Origin: Variovorax dokdonensis
GTDB lineage: Bacteria > Pseudomonadota > Gammaproteobacteria > Burkholderiales > Burkholderiaceae_C
Direction of reading: 5' to 3'
NCBI RefSeq assembly: GCF_030316895.1
Contig: NZ_JASZYV010000006.1
Location: 62,001 to 126,000 of the forward strand
Length of the DNA stretch: 64,000 nucleotides
Shown piece after piece: positions 1-8,011 of this stretch. The notes under the pieces are model-generated. The model worked only from the letters and a program-made list of their open reading frames with translations, was not told where the DNA came from and searched no databases. Made by a program: the position numbers and the translations under genes. Each line of letters opens with the position of its first letter. The first letter of the stretch is position 1.

Positions 1-1279
1 CCGCCAGCAGCACCGCGCCCAGCGTCTGGCCCGTCAGGCGGGCCGATCCCAGCATGCCGCTGGCGGCACCGCTGCGATGCGGCGGCGGCGACGTGACGAT
101 CGTGTGGTTGTTGGGCGACTGGAACAGCCCGAATCCGATGCCGCACAGGGCCAGGCGCCATGCGATGTCGGCATTGCCCGCGTGCTCGGGCAGCATCGCC
201 AGGCAAGCCAGTCCAACAGCCATCAGGCTCATGCCGACCCCGCCGAGCAAGCCATCCGCATAGCGCCCGATGAGGCGGCCCGCAATCGGCGCGGCCACCA
301 CGATGCCCAGCGGCCACGCGCTGATGAGCAGGCCGGCTTCCACATGGGTTCGCCCGTACGGCCCGAGCAGCAGGAACGGCATTGCGATGTAGGCAAGCAT
401 CTGTGCGCAGAAGGCCATGACCGAGGTGCACATCGACAGCGCGAACACGGGAATGCGCAGAAGGTCCACCGGAAACAGCGGCAAGGGCAGCTTTCGCTGG
501 CGCCCGATGTAGAACACCCCGACCAACACGCCCGCGCCCAGCAGTCCCCATGCCACCGCGGGCGTGCCGTGCGCGGCGCCGGTGTCGCGCACGCCCAGGC
601 CGTCGGCACCGATGAAGATCAGCGAAAACATCAGGATGTTGAGCGCGACATCCAGCGGCGCGATGCGCAGCCCGCTGGCCTTGACGATGTTGTGCGGCAG
701 CGCCTTGAAGCCCAGGCCCAGCACGAGCAGACCCAAGGGCAGATTGAGCGCGAACAGCCACGGCCAGGAGGCGACCGAGAGAATCGCCGCAGCCAGCGTC
801 GGCCCGGCCACCGACGCGACCGCGACGGTCAGGGAGTTCATCGCTACCCCGCGGCCCAGCACGGCGGCCGGGAAGGTCAGCCGCACCAGGGCGGCATTGA
901 CACTCATGATGCCGGCCGCACCCAGCCCCTGCAGCGTGCGCGCCGCGATCAGCATGCCCAGCGACTGCGCGAAAAAAGCCATGAGCGATGCCGCCGTGAA
1001 CAGCACCATGCCCACCAGGTAGACGCGCCGGTAGCCCACCCGGTCGCCCAGCGCCGCCAGCGGCAGCAGCAGGACCAGGGTGGCGATCTGGTAGGCGTTG
1101 ATCACCCAGATGGCGGTCGACGGACTGGCGTCGAGTTCGTGCGCGATGCCCGGCAGCGCCAGGTTGACGATGGTGCCGTCGAGCACCGACACCGCGATCC
1201 CCAGCAGGATCACGATCATCGAATAGATGCGCTGGGGCTGCGGCAGGCCGTCGCGAACCGTCGGTGCGGCCGCGCTCAT
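1..1279 (-). CDS. DHA2-type MFS drug efflux transporter (3' end outside window)
   Basis: The minus strand reads open from an ATG at 1277-1279 to the window edge (about 426 codons), so the C-terminus is missing. The translation is a hydrophobic multi-pass protein. It begins MSAAAPTVRDGLPQPQRIYS and has early MFS motifs (VLDGTIVNLALPGI in TM1, LAALGDRVGYRRVYLVG after TM2, RTLQGLGAAGIMS in TM4) typical of the 14-TM DHA2/EmrB-QacA group of proton-driven drug exporters. Its ATG overlaps the stop of the upstream Bcr/CflA gene in an ATGA junction, so the two are co-transcribed and probably translationally coupled. Substrate is unknown. Family assignment is confident, specificity is not. Confidence 0.85.
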   Translation of the reverse strand, partial: MSAAAPTVRDGLPQPQRIYSMIVILLGIAVSVLDGTIVNLALPGIAHELDASPSTAIWVINAYQIATLVLLLPLAALGDRVGYRRVYLVGMVLFTAASLMAFFAQSLGMLIAARTLQGLGAAGIMSVNAALVRLTFPAAVLGRGVAMNSLTVAVASVAGPTLAAAILSVASWPWLFALNLPLGLLVLGLGFKALPHNIVKASGLRIAPLDVALNILMFSLIFIGADGLGVRDTGAAHGTPAVAWGLLGAGVLVGVFYIGRQRKLPLPLFPVDLLRIPVFALSMCTSVMAFCAQMLAYIAMPFLLLGPYGRTHVEAGLLISAWPLGIVVAAPIAGRLIGRYADGLLGGVGMSLMAVGLACLAMLPEHAGNADIAWRLALCGIGFGLFQSPNNHTIVTSPPPHRSGAASGMLGSARLTGQTLGAVLLA

Positions 1280-2478
1280 GCCTGCCCGACCGCCAGCCGC
1301 GCGGGGCCGCGCAAGGACATCCAGGTCAGCGCGAGCGCCACGAAGACGCCCGCCGCCATGCCCGAGACCATCACCACCGGCGAGTGGCCGGCAAACAGCG
1401 AGACCAGCCCCATCATCAGCGCCCCCGTGAGCATCTGCAGTGTGCCCATCAGCGCCGACGCGGTTCCGGCGATGCTGCCGTGCGTGTCCAGTGCGAGCAC
1501 GCTGGTGCTGGGAATGACCCAACCCATGAAGGCGCTGGCGACGAAGTACAGCGCCATCAGCACGCGGAAGTCATCGCCACCGAGCAGGAAGTAACCCAGA
1601 AGCACGGCCATGTCGACCGCGCAGGCCAGCGCCGAGCGGCGAACCAGCGTCACCAGGCCCAGGCGATGGCCAAGATGGGCCGTGAATTGCGCCGCCCCGA
1701 TGAACGCCGCCGCATTCACCCCGAAGGCAAGGCTGTACTGCGTCGGCGAGAAACCGTAGTGGTCGATGAAGACGAAGGATGAGCTCGAAAGGAAGACGAA
1801 AAAGCCACCCATCGCGAAGCTGCCGATGAACACCAAGCCCAGGTAATGCGGGTCGCGCAGCAGCAGGAGATAGGCGCGCAGCGCGCCGGCAAGGGTGCTG
1901 TCCAGTCGCTCGCGCGCATCGCGCGTCTCGGCGAGGCTGAAGGCCGTCAGCGCCAGTCCGGCGACGCCGGCCAGCGCCGCAAACCAGAAGACGACGCGCC
2001 AGCCGCCAAGGGCGATCAGGCCGCTGCCCGCCAGCGGCGCCAGGATGGGCGAGACGCTGAAGACCAGCATCAGCAGCGACATCAGCCGAGCCGCCTCGTT
2101 GCCGGTATGCAGGTCGCGCACCACGGCGCGCGGGATCGCCATGCCAGCCGCGGCGCCCAGGCCCTGCACGAAGCGGAACGCCACCAGCGTCTCGACATCG
2201 CGCGCCAGGGCGCAGCCGACACTCGCCATCGCATACAAGGCGAGCCCGAAATACAGCGGCGCCTTGCGTCCCACCATGTCCGACACCGGCCCGTACAGAA
2301 GCTGCCCGATGCCGATCGCCAGGAAGAAGACCGTCAGGCTCATCTGAACCTGGGTCGAGTCCGCGTTCAGGCTGGTACCGATGGCCGGCAGCGCCGGCAG
2401 ATACATGTCGATGGCGAAGGGCCCGATGGCCGTGATGAGGCCCAGAACCAGAGCCAGGCGAAATAAGCGCGATGTCAT
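1276..2478 (-). CDS. Bcr/CflA family multidrug efflux MFS transporter
   Basis: This 400-aa protein is a 12-TM major facilitator of the Bcr/CflA (DHA1) type, which exports drugs such as bicyclomycin or chloramphenicol. It starts MTSRLFRLALVLGLITAIGP, with the family signature DMYLPALPAI in TM1, GPVSDMVGRKAP in loop 2-3 and RFVQGLGAAAGMAIPRAVVRD in TM4. I chose the ATG at 2476-2478 because the protein aligns there with the usual N-terminus; an in-frame extension upstream would read through the ogt gene. It is followed by a 4-bp ATGA overlap with a DHA2 transporter, giving a two-pump operon. Substrate cannot be told from sequence. Confidence 0.9.
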   Translation of the reverse strand: MTSRLFRLALVLGLITAIGPFAIDMYLPALPAIGTSLNADSTQVQMSLTVFFLAIGIGQLLYGPVSDMVGRKAPLYFGLALYAMASVGCALARDVETLVAFRFVQGLGAAAGMAIPRAVVRDLHTGNEAARLMSLLMLVFSVSPILAPLAGSGLIALGGWRVVFWFAALAGVAGLALTAFSLAETRDARERLDSTLAGALRAYLLLLRDPHYLGLVFIGSFAMGGFFVFLSSSSFVFIDHYGFSPTQYSLAFGVNAAAFIGAAQFTAHLGHRLGLVTLVRRSALACAVDMAVLLGYFLLGGDDFRVLMALYFVASAFMGWVIPSTSVLALDTHGSIAGTASALMGTLQMLTGALMMGLVSLFAGHSPVVMVSGMAAGVFVALALTWMSLRGPARLAVGQA

Positions 2479-2520
2479 TGGCGCTGATTGTCGCCAAGCC
2501 CCATGCCTCGCGCTGGCACC

Positions 2521-2537
2521 CCCGGCCAAAGGCCGGG
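2521..2537 (-). terminator. GC-rich hairpin after ogt
   Basis: A perfect 7-bp stem (CCCGGCC / GGCCGGG) with an AAA loop lies 6 bp past the ogt stop codon and 43 bp before the Bcr/CflA start. There is no T tract, so it is at best a weak or factor-assisted terminator; it could also be an mRNA-processing or stability hairpin between the two minus-strand genes. Confidence 0.4.
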
Positions 2538-2542
2538 CCGGC

Positions 2543-3115
2543 TCAAGGTTGCCGCATGGCCTGCGCGGAGAACAGTGATCCGGTGCCGCTGAGGGCAGCC
2601 GCTTCCGCGCCCTCCACCGCCAGCATCCGCATCTTGATCTTGGTGCCGCCGTGGGCCGAGAAGCCGCCGGTCTTGCCGCCCGCCGCCAGCACCCGGTGGC
2701 AGGGCACAACGGGGGCAAACGGGTTCTGCCCCAAGGCCTGGCCGACCGCGCGCGCGAGGTTCTTGTCACCCAGTTCGCCGGCAATCTGGCCGTAAGTCCG
2801 GGTCTCGCCCAAGGGAATGCGCCGCGCCAACTCATAGACGCGGCGCTGGAAGTCGTTCACGCCGTGCCAGTCGAGGTCCAGGTCGCCCAGGTCGTCGATG
2901 GCGCCGCCGAGGAAATGCGTGATGCGCGCCATGGCAGCGCGCACGTCGGGCGGGGGAGCGCCCTCCTTCAGGCTCGAAAACCGCTTGTGCATGCGGGCGC
3001 GGGTGGCCGCCTCATCTGCCTCGGGCAACTGCACCCCTACGATGCCGCGCTCGCCCCAGGCAATCCCGCAGGCGCCGTAGCGAGTCTCGAAAAGAGCAAA
3101 CCCTTCGCTGTTCAT
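2543..3115 (-). CDS. ogt: Methylated-DNA--[protein]-cysteine S-methyltransferase
   Basis: This 190-aa suicide enzyme moves the alkyl group from O6-alkylguanine (and O4-alkylthymine) in DNA to its own cysteine. The active-site motif PCHRV is at residues 138-142 (acceptor Cys139), after a helix-turn-helix-like DNA-binding stretch (YGQIAGELGDKNLARAVGQA) and followed by GGFSAHGG. Length and architecture match stand-alone Ogt/AGT proteins without an Ada regulatory domain. It precedes two efflux genes on the same strand after a hairpin, so it may share a transcript with them. Confidence 0.93.
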   Translation of the reverse strand: MNSEGFALFETRYGACGIAWGERGIVGVQLPEADEAATRARMHKRFSSLKEGAPPPDVRAAMARITHFLGGAIDDLGDLDLDWHGVNDFQRRVYELARRIPLGETRTYGQIAGELGDKNLARAVGQALGQNPFAPVVPCHRVLAAGGKTGGFSAHGGTKIKMRMLAVEGAEAAALSGTGSLFSAQAMRQP

Positions 3116-3288
3116 GCGCCACCTCGATCTCGAAATTACCGGCCCGGGGTGCGGGTTTTACTCCCGCTGGCGCGGCACAGGCAAGCCAAGCCCCCACCGC
3201 CGCCATGCGCTGTCGCCGCTCGCACTCCTTCGCCTTCCGGGTGGATGACCGCTTGATTTGGTTCCGGCATCTGCCCACACTGGCGGGC

Positions 3289-3615
3289 ATGGCAATCGCA
3301 CATGCAGTCTCGGGCGACGTGGTGGATCTGCGCGCGCCCTCCTCGCCCGACCGGACGGTGGCGTTGTTCAAGGCGCCCGACCTGGAGGCCATGCGCCTCA
3401 TCCTGGCGGCCGGCAAGACCATGCCCGAGCACAGCGTGCCCGGATCGCTCACGGTGCAATGCCTCAAAGGGCGCATCGAACTCGTGCTGCCGGACCGAAG
3501 CCCCGTCCTGGAGGCCGGCCAGTTCGCCTACCTGGGCGGCGGCGTGCCGCACGCGCTGCGGGCGCTCGAAGATTCGGATGTGCTCGTCACGCTGGTGATC
3601 GTGCAAGCGGCGTGA
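3289..3615 (+). CDS. Small cupin-domain protein
   Basis: This 108-aa single-domain protein has a cupin beta-barrel pattern: MPEHSVPGSLTVQCLKGRIEL resembles cupin motif 1 and GQFAYLGGGVPHALRALEDS motif 2, with the His of GVPHAL as a likely metal ligand. Motif 1 keeps one histidine (PEHS) rather than the full HxH, so metal binding may be reduced. The ATG at 3289 is preferred to an in-frame start at 3205 because the extra 28 residues look non-conserved. No function is assigned; such proteins are often annotated as LPS- or sugar-related cupins. The gene is monocistronic and diverges from ogt. Confidence 0.7.
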   Translation: MAIAHAVSGDVVDLRAPSSPDRTVALFKAPDLEAMRLILAAGKTMPEHSVPGSLTVQCLKGRIELVLPDRSPVLEAGQFAYLGGGVPHALRALEDSDVLVTLVIVQAA

Positions 3616-3666
3616 ATGCGCATGGCCCTTCCTGGCCGGGCGCGAGCCGAAGCAGGCAGCGCCGTC

Positions 3667-3900
3667 CTAGCCGCGCAGCCGCACGTTGAGCTGATCCACC
3701 ATCTCGGCCCAGTCGGCGTCCTCGTTGATCTCTTCGCGCAGGAACTGCGCCTGCGCCTCGGTCCAGAACGGCGCGTCGGCCAGCGCCACGCCGTCGTCCA
3801 GCGGACGGTGCTTGCCGATGAAGGCGTCGATGTCGCCGGGTGCGCTCGGCAGGCCAAGCTGCTCGAACAGATCCTTGAGGTCGTGGTTCGTGAGGTCCAT
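3667..3900 (-). CDS. DUF2789 family protein
   Basis: This 77-aa acidic helical protein (MDLTNHDLKDLFEQLGLPS...) matches the DUF2789 pattern seen across proteobacteria: a short N-terminal helix, a PGDIDAFIGKHRPL segment, then WTEAQAQFLREEI near the C-terminus. The ATG at 3898-3900 fits the family; an in-frame ATG six codons upstream is possible. Function is unknown. It diverges from the alpha/beta hydrolase gene with only 65 bp between start codons, so both promoters share that space. Confidence 0.75.
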   Translation of the reverse strand: MDLTNHDLKDLFEQLGLPSAPGDIDAFIGKHRPLDDGVALADAPFWTEAQAQFLREEINEDADWAEMVDQLNVRLRG

Positions 3901-3965
3901 GCGACATTCTGTCGCCATTCTTGCTAAACGTTGGCCGTGGCCATGTGCAACGAAAGGAATCCGCC

Positions 3966-4637
3966 GTGAGTGTTTCAGTGCAGGAACTGCGCATCCAGAT
4001 GCCGGACGGCGAGCATGTCTCGGCGCTGGCCCAGAGTCCGGAAGGCGCCAAGGCGGCCTACGTGCTGGCTCACGGCGCGGGTGCGGGCATGCGTCATGCC
4101 TTCATGGCCGCCGCGGCCGATGCCCTGGCCGCGCGCGGCATCGCCAGCCTGCGCTACCAGTTCCCCTACATGGAGCGCGGCAGCAAGCGGCCCGACACCC
4201 CGGCGCTGGCGCAAGCGACCGTGCGGGCCGCCGTGGCCCGGGCGGGCGAGTTGTTCGAGGGGCTTCCCCTGTTTGCCGGCGGAAAGTCGTTTGGCGGCCG
4301 CATGACCTCGCAGGCTCAGGCAAAAGAGCCGCTGGCCGGTGTGAACGGGCTGGTTTTCCTGGGCTTTCCGCTCCACCCGGCAGACAAGCCTTCGAGCACG
4401 CGCGCCGAGCATCTCCACAACGTGGCCGTGCCGATGTTGTTCGTCCAGGGCACGCGCGACAAGCTCGCGCATTGGCCGCTCATGCAGGCCCTGATGGTTG
4501 ATCTGCGCGAGCGCGCAACGCTGATTCAGATCGACGAGGCCGACCACGCCTTCCACGTCCCCGCTCGCTCGGGCCGCACCGATGCGCAGGTGCTGGACGG
4601 CATGATGGACCAGGCCGCCGCCTGGATGCTGCGCTGA
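3966..4637 (+). CDS. Alpha/beta hydrolase of the dienelactone-hydrolase-like group (COG3571 type)
   Basis: This 223-aa cytoplasmic hydrolase starts at a GTG (3966) with AAGGAA about 8 bp upstream. The nucleophile elbow is GKSFG at residues 106-110 (Ser108), the oxyanion region is LAHGAGAGM, and the catalytic His lies in DEADHAFHVP near residue 198. A LFVQGTRDKLAH stretch carries the presumed catalytic Asp. The short, lid-less layout matches the predicted-hydrolase family related to KANL3/TEX30, whose substrates are not established. It is a single gene, divergent from DUF2789 and convergent with ridA. Confidence 0.8.
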   Translation: MSVSVQELRIQMPDGEHVSALAQSPEGAKAAYVLAHGAGAGMRHAFMAAAADALAARGIASLRYQFPYMERGSKRPDTPALAQATVRAAVARAGELFEGLPLFAGGKSFGGRMTSQAQAKEPLAGVNGLVFLGFPLHPADKPSSTRAEHLHNVAVPMLFVQGTRDKLAHWPLMQALMVDLRERATLIQIDEADHAFHVPARSGRTDAQVLDGMMDQAAAWMLR

Positions 4638-4650
4638 TCGGCGCCGAGGC

Positions 4651-5034
4651 TCAGCGTCGGACGAGTGCCGTCACCTCGATCTCGATCTTCATGCGCGGAT
4701 CGGCCAGGCCGGCGCAGATCATGGTCGCGGCCGGCCGGATCTGGCCGAACCACCGCTGCAGCACGGGCCAGCATTGTTCGAACTCGGAGGCGTCCGGCAG
4801 CATGTAGGTGACCCGCACCACGTCCTGCATGCTCGCGCCGGCTTCCCGGAGCGCCCCGTCGATGTTCGCCAACGCCTGCTCCGCCTGGCCCGCCACGTCG
4901 TCGACGATGGTCATTGCGCTGTAGTCGAAGCCGGTGGTGCCGGAAACGAACACCCACTCGTCGACCACCACGGCGCGCGAATAGCCAATCTGCGCCTCGA
5001 AGGTCGAACCCGAACTGATAAGCCGTCGATTCAA
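4651..5034 (-). CDS. RidA/YjgF family enamine/imine deaminase-like protein
   Basis: This 127-aa protein has the YjgF/UK114 fold signature: an N-terminal strand ending YSRAVVVDEWVFVSGTTG, a middle helix QAEQALANIDGALREAGA, and RPAATMICAGL carrying the conserved active-site arginine of RidA proteins. The family hydrolyses reactive enamines and imines formed by PLP enzymes; several subgroups act instead in specific catabolic pathways, so the substrate remains open. The convergent hydrolase gene ends 13 bp away. The start at 5034 has an AGGAGG-like site upstream on the minus strand, in the sequence before 5047. Confidence 0.85.
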   Translation of the reverse strand: MNRRLISSGSTFEAQIGYSRAVVVDEWVFVSGTTGFDYSAMTIVDDVAGQAEQALANIDGALREAGASMQDVVRVTYMLPDASEFEQCWPVLQRWFGQIRPAATMICAGLADPRMKIEIEVTALVRR

Positions 5035-5112
5035 CGTGAGCCTCCTTGTGTGAAAAGTGTTGCCAAGCGTGTCATCATGGCACGCAGCCCATTCTTCATT
5101 TGCATCCTATTC

Positions 5113-6288
5113 ATGAAGCGAGCCGGCCGACGTTCCCTCACGAGCTACAACCGATTCGGGCGCAGCCGAAGTCGCCGGCCTTTGTGGCGTCGACTGGTGA
5201 TCCCCGTCCTTGCGCTGTTCGTGATTGCTGCAGCCGCCGTCTTCGCACTTCAGTTCCTGGACGCCGATGCCGCTTCAGCCCGCAAGCTCGCGGCCTCCAA
5301 GGTCGCACCGCCGGCTGCGCCTGCCGAACGCACGGCCAAGCTGCCCCCGCTCAACCTGCCGGCCGACGACGCGCCCCACGGCAGCGCCATGGAGTGGTGG
5401 TACTACAGCGGCATCCTCGACGGCCAGTCCAACCAGCGCTGGGCTTTTCATGTGGCGGTGTTCGTGGTCAACGGTCTGATCAAGCACACGGTGATGCATG
5501 CCGCGCTGACAGACCTTGCCACTGGCCGGCGCTACACGGCGCAGAGCCGTACCGGCGGCCTGCCCGCCAGGCCCGACGGTGGGGGTTTCGACTTTCGCGC
5601 GACGGGGTGGTCGCTATCGGGGGTTGGTCCCGCCCATCGGTTGCGCTTCGACGACATCGGTGGCAACAGCCTGTCGCTGGAGTTGCTGGATACGCGGCCG
5701 GTCGTCGCTCACCGGGCCGCGGGATCGAACACGCCGGGGCTGCTCGACTTCGGTGACAGCGGCATCAGCTACTACTACTCGCGCCCTCGCATGGCCGCCT
5801 CGGGCAGCGTGCGCAGCGCCGGGCGCGAACACGCCGTCCGGGGCGTGGTCTGGTTCGATCATCAATGGGGCGAATTCGACGTCGGACGGTTGGGCTGGAG
5901 CTGGTTTGCCATCCATCTGGTCGACGGCAGCGACCTGATGGTCTACCAGTTGTTCGATCGGCAGGGGCGTCCCGTCACCACCACCGGCACGACGGTACGC
6001 CCGGACGGCACCGCCCGCCCATTGGCCTCGGACGAACTCACCTTGCAACCTACCCGGCGCTGGACGAGCCCCAAGACAGGTGTGCAATACGTCCTCGGGT
6101 GGCGCTTGAACGTGCCCTGGGGCGAATTCGAGATCGACGCCATGCACGACGACAGCGAGTTCGACGCAGGCACGAGTTCGGCCAACCTCTATTGGGAAGG
6201 CCCCATCGGCGTGCGTGGCGCCCAGCACGGCGAAGGCTTCCTGGAACTGAGCGGCTACGAGCATCTGAAACAGGCGCGCACACCTTGA
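5113..6288 (+). CDS. Membrane-anchored CrtC/AttH lipocalin-like protein
   Basis: This 391-aa protein has a very basic N-terminus and one TM helix (about residues 28-50, LVIPVLALFVIAAAAVF), then a periplasmic domain. The domain has EWWYYSG at about residue 94 and DHQWGEFDVGRLGWSWFAIHLVDG near 250, both hallmarks of the lipocalin-like CrtC/AttH fold (carotenoid 1,2-hydratase-like, DUF2006). No carotenoid genes are nearby, so a carotenoid role is unlikely here. In many genomes this family sits beside an ABC exporter; that partner is absent. The ATG at 5077 in the same frame is an alternative start. Neither start has a clear ribosome site. Confidence 0.75.
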   Translation: MKRAGRRSLTSYNRFGRSRSRRPLWRRLVIPVLALFVIAAAAVFALQFLDADAASARKLAASKVAPPAAPAERTAKLPPLNLPADDAPHGSAMEWWYYSGILDGQSNQRWAFHVAVFVVNGLIKHTVMHAALTDLATGRRYTAQSRTGGLPARPDGGGFDFRATGWSLSGVGPAHRLRFDDIGGNSLSLELLDTRPVVAHRAAGSNTPGLLDFGDSGISYYYSRPRMAASGSVRSAGREHAVRGVVWFDHQWGEFDVGRLGWSWFAIHLVDGSDLMVYQLFDRQGRPVTTTGTTVRPDGTARPLASDELTLQPTRRWTSPKTGVQYVLGWRLNVPWGEFEIDAMHDDSEFDAGTSSANLYWEGPIGVRGAQHGEGFLELSGYEHLKQARTP

Positions 6289-6323
6289 TCGTCGGGGTGC
6301 AGCGCTCGGGTTAGGCTTCGCGC

Positions 6324-7031
6324 ATGACCGACACCCTCGAATCCTTTTCGCCCCTGGCACCCATTCCAATTCGTGTGCTGGCCGTGCTGGCCGAAAAGCA
6401 GCGCACCGTTCCCGACAGCTACCCGCTCACGCTCAACGCGCTGATCTCCGGCTGCAACCAGAAGACCAGCCGCCACCCCATCATGGAGCTGAGCGAATCG
6501 CAGGTGCAGCAGGCGCTGGAAGAGCTGCGTTCACGCAGCCTCGTCACCGAATCCAGCGGCGGACGCGCGTACCGCTATGCCCACAACGCCGATCGCGTGC
6601 TGAAGATCCCGTCGCAATCGCTCGCGCTGCTCACCGTGCTGATGCTTCGCGGACCGCAGACCGCCGGCGAACTGCGCCTGGCTTGCGATCGCATGCACAA
6701 CTTTGCCGATATCTCGTCGGTCGAAGCGTTTCTGGACGAGTTGTCCGAGCGCGCCGCCGGCGCCCTGGTGCGCAAGCTGCCGCGCCAGGCCGGAGCGCGC
6801 GAAGCGCGATGGGTGCACCTGCTTGGCGGCGAGCCCGTGCTGCCCGCCGACGACGCGCCGACCATGGGCCGCCACGACGCTGCACCCGGCACGCGCGACG
6901 CCGAGCTGGCGTCACTGCAATCCCGCGTGAGTGCCCTGGAAGAACAGCTCGGGCAAACCAATGCCCTGCTCGCCCGGGTGTGCGCGGAACTCGGTGTGTC
7001 GACACCACCAGCCCCCGACCAAACGGCGTAG
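6324..7031 (+). CDS. YceH family protein (DUF480)
   Basis: This 235-aa protein has the paired winged-helix layout of YceH: FSPLAPIPIRVLAVLAEKQRTVPDSYPLTLNAL at residues 8-40 and a second wing near 95-150. Motifs ISGCNQKTSRHP and RGPQTAGELR are well conserved in the family. The last 50 residues (AELASLQSRVSALEEQLGQTNALLARV) form a predicted coiled coil, which suggests oligomerisation. The function of the family is not established. The gene stands 35 bp after the lipocalin-like gene and may share its transcript. Confidence 0.9.
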   Translation: MTDTLESFSPLAPIPIRVLAVLAEKQRTVPDSYPLTLNALISGCNQKTSRHPIMELSESQVQQALEELRSRSLVTESSGGRAYRYAHNADRVLKIPSQSLALLTVLMLRGPQTAGELRLACDRMHNFADISSVEAFLDELSERAAGALVRKLPRQAGAREARWVHLLGGEPVLPADDAPTMGRHDAAPGTRDAELASLQSRVSALEEQLGQTNALLARVCAELGVSTPPAPDQTA

Positions 7032-7142
7032 GCCGCAACATTGGCGCAACTAGTGTCACGCACACGATGCAAAAGCGGCCTATAGTGAAACCCACTGTGG
7101 CCCGCGAGGGTAGCGATGCCCTTGATCTGTGGAGGAAGTGCG

Positions 7143-7433
7143 ATGTTCAACCTGTTCAGCCGCAACAGTCATCTGCGCCGTGCGATGGCATTGTTGGAAG
7201 AAGCGCAGATGGCGCGCCTGGAGCACCAGGCCGCTGCCGAGCACCATGCAGCGCTGGCCCGCATGTACTCCGACCGCGCGAAGCGCCTGGAGCGGGAGAT
7301 CTACGGCGCCTCGCATCCGGGTCACCATGAGTCGGTGTCCAACGGCCCGGTCACGGCGCCTGGCAAGCTGGCACACGACAAGCCGGCGCTCTACGCGCTG
7401 GATGCCGCCCGCGCAGAACCCAAAGCTTCCTGA
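7143..7433 (+). CDS. Small helical protein of unknown function
   Basis: This 96-aa ORF starts at an ATG with a strong ribosome site (GGAGGAAG, 4 bp upstream), which decides the start over an upstream in-frame one. The first 65 residues (FSRNSHLRRAMALLEEAQMARLEHQAAAEHHAAL...) are a continuous, charged, alanine-rich helix likely to form a coiled coil; the tail is unstructured. A TATAGT hexamer at 7081-7086 could be its -10 element. I do not recognise the family. It converges with a DUF883-like gene 10 bp downstream. Confidence 0.65.
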   Translation: MFNLFSRNSHLRRAMALLEEAQMARLEHQAAAEHHAALARMYSDRAKRLEREIYGASHPGHHESVSNGPVTAPGKLAHDKPALYALDAARAEPKAS

Positions 7434-7443
7434 GCCTGTCCCG

Positions 7444-7881
7444 TCAGCGGCGCGAACCGCCGCGCAGCAAGGCAATGAACACGGCCGTCAGGACGGCACC
7501 GCCGGCAGCGGCCAGCAGCACGGCACGCATGGGCTGATCGTTCACGAAGTCCTCGCCGTTCCAGCCGCGCTGGCCGTCGAAGCGCGAGCGCGCATGGCGG
7601 ATGCGGCGGCCACTGGCATTGACGGCTTCACGCGCATAGCTGCGCGCCGACGCCTGGGCCTGATGTGCGAAGTGACGCGAGTCGTCCAGCGCAGCCTCGC
7701 CACGGGCACGTGCCTCGCGGATGCCGCTGCGCACGCTGGCGCGGATGGATGCGCCACCGAGCATTCCCAGACCAGCCTCGCCATCTTGCGCGGCGTCATG
7801 CGAACTTTGAGCGAAGTTCTTGCCGTGCGCATCGTCTTGCGTCGTCTCGGGTTGGGTTGCGGGGGCGTTTTCGTCGTTCAT
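7444..7881 (-). CDS. DUF883/ElaB-YqjD-like tail-anchored small protein
   Basis: This 145-aa protein starts at 7881 with GGAGA 7 bp upstream on the minus strand. A disordered acidic N-terminus is followed by a long alanine/arginine-rich helix and a C-terminal module: DFVNDQPMRAVLLAAAGGAVLTAVFIALLRG. That module matches the ElaB/YqjD/DUF883 plan of a short amphipathic lead, one TM helix and a basic end. E. coli YqjD/ElaB are inner-membrane, stationary-phase, ribosome-associated proteins; similarity here is mainly at the tail, so the role is only suggested. An in-frame start at 7998 is rejected because it lacks a ribosome site. Confidence 0.6.
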   Translation of the reverse strand: MNDENAPATQPETTQDDAHGKNFAQSSHDAAQDGEAGLGMLGGASIRASVRSGIREARARGEAALDDSRHFAHQAQASARSYAREAVNASGRRIRHARSRFDGQRGWNGEDFVNDQPMRAVLLAAAGGAVLTAVFIALLRGGSRR

Positions 7882-8011
7882 CTCGATATCTCCGTCTTCG
7901 GCTGGGCCATTGGCAAGCGACCATCCAACTTGCTTCGCAGGCCAGCGATGTCCAGAGAATACCGCCTGAGCCGCGTGGTCCCAAGGATGCAGATGCAAGA
8001 CCTCGTCCTGC

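Noticed and set aside
77..1594. A 505-codon plus-strand frame rich in Arg, His and Gln
   Set aside because: It lies opposite two real MFS genes and has no domain; a GC-rich antisense artefact.
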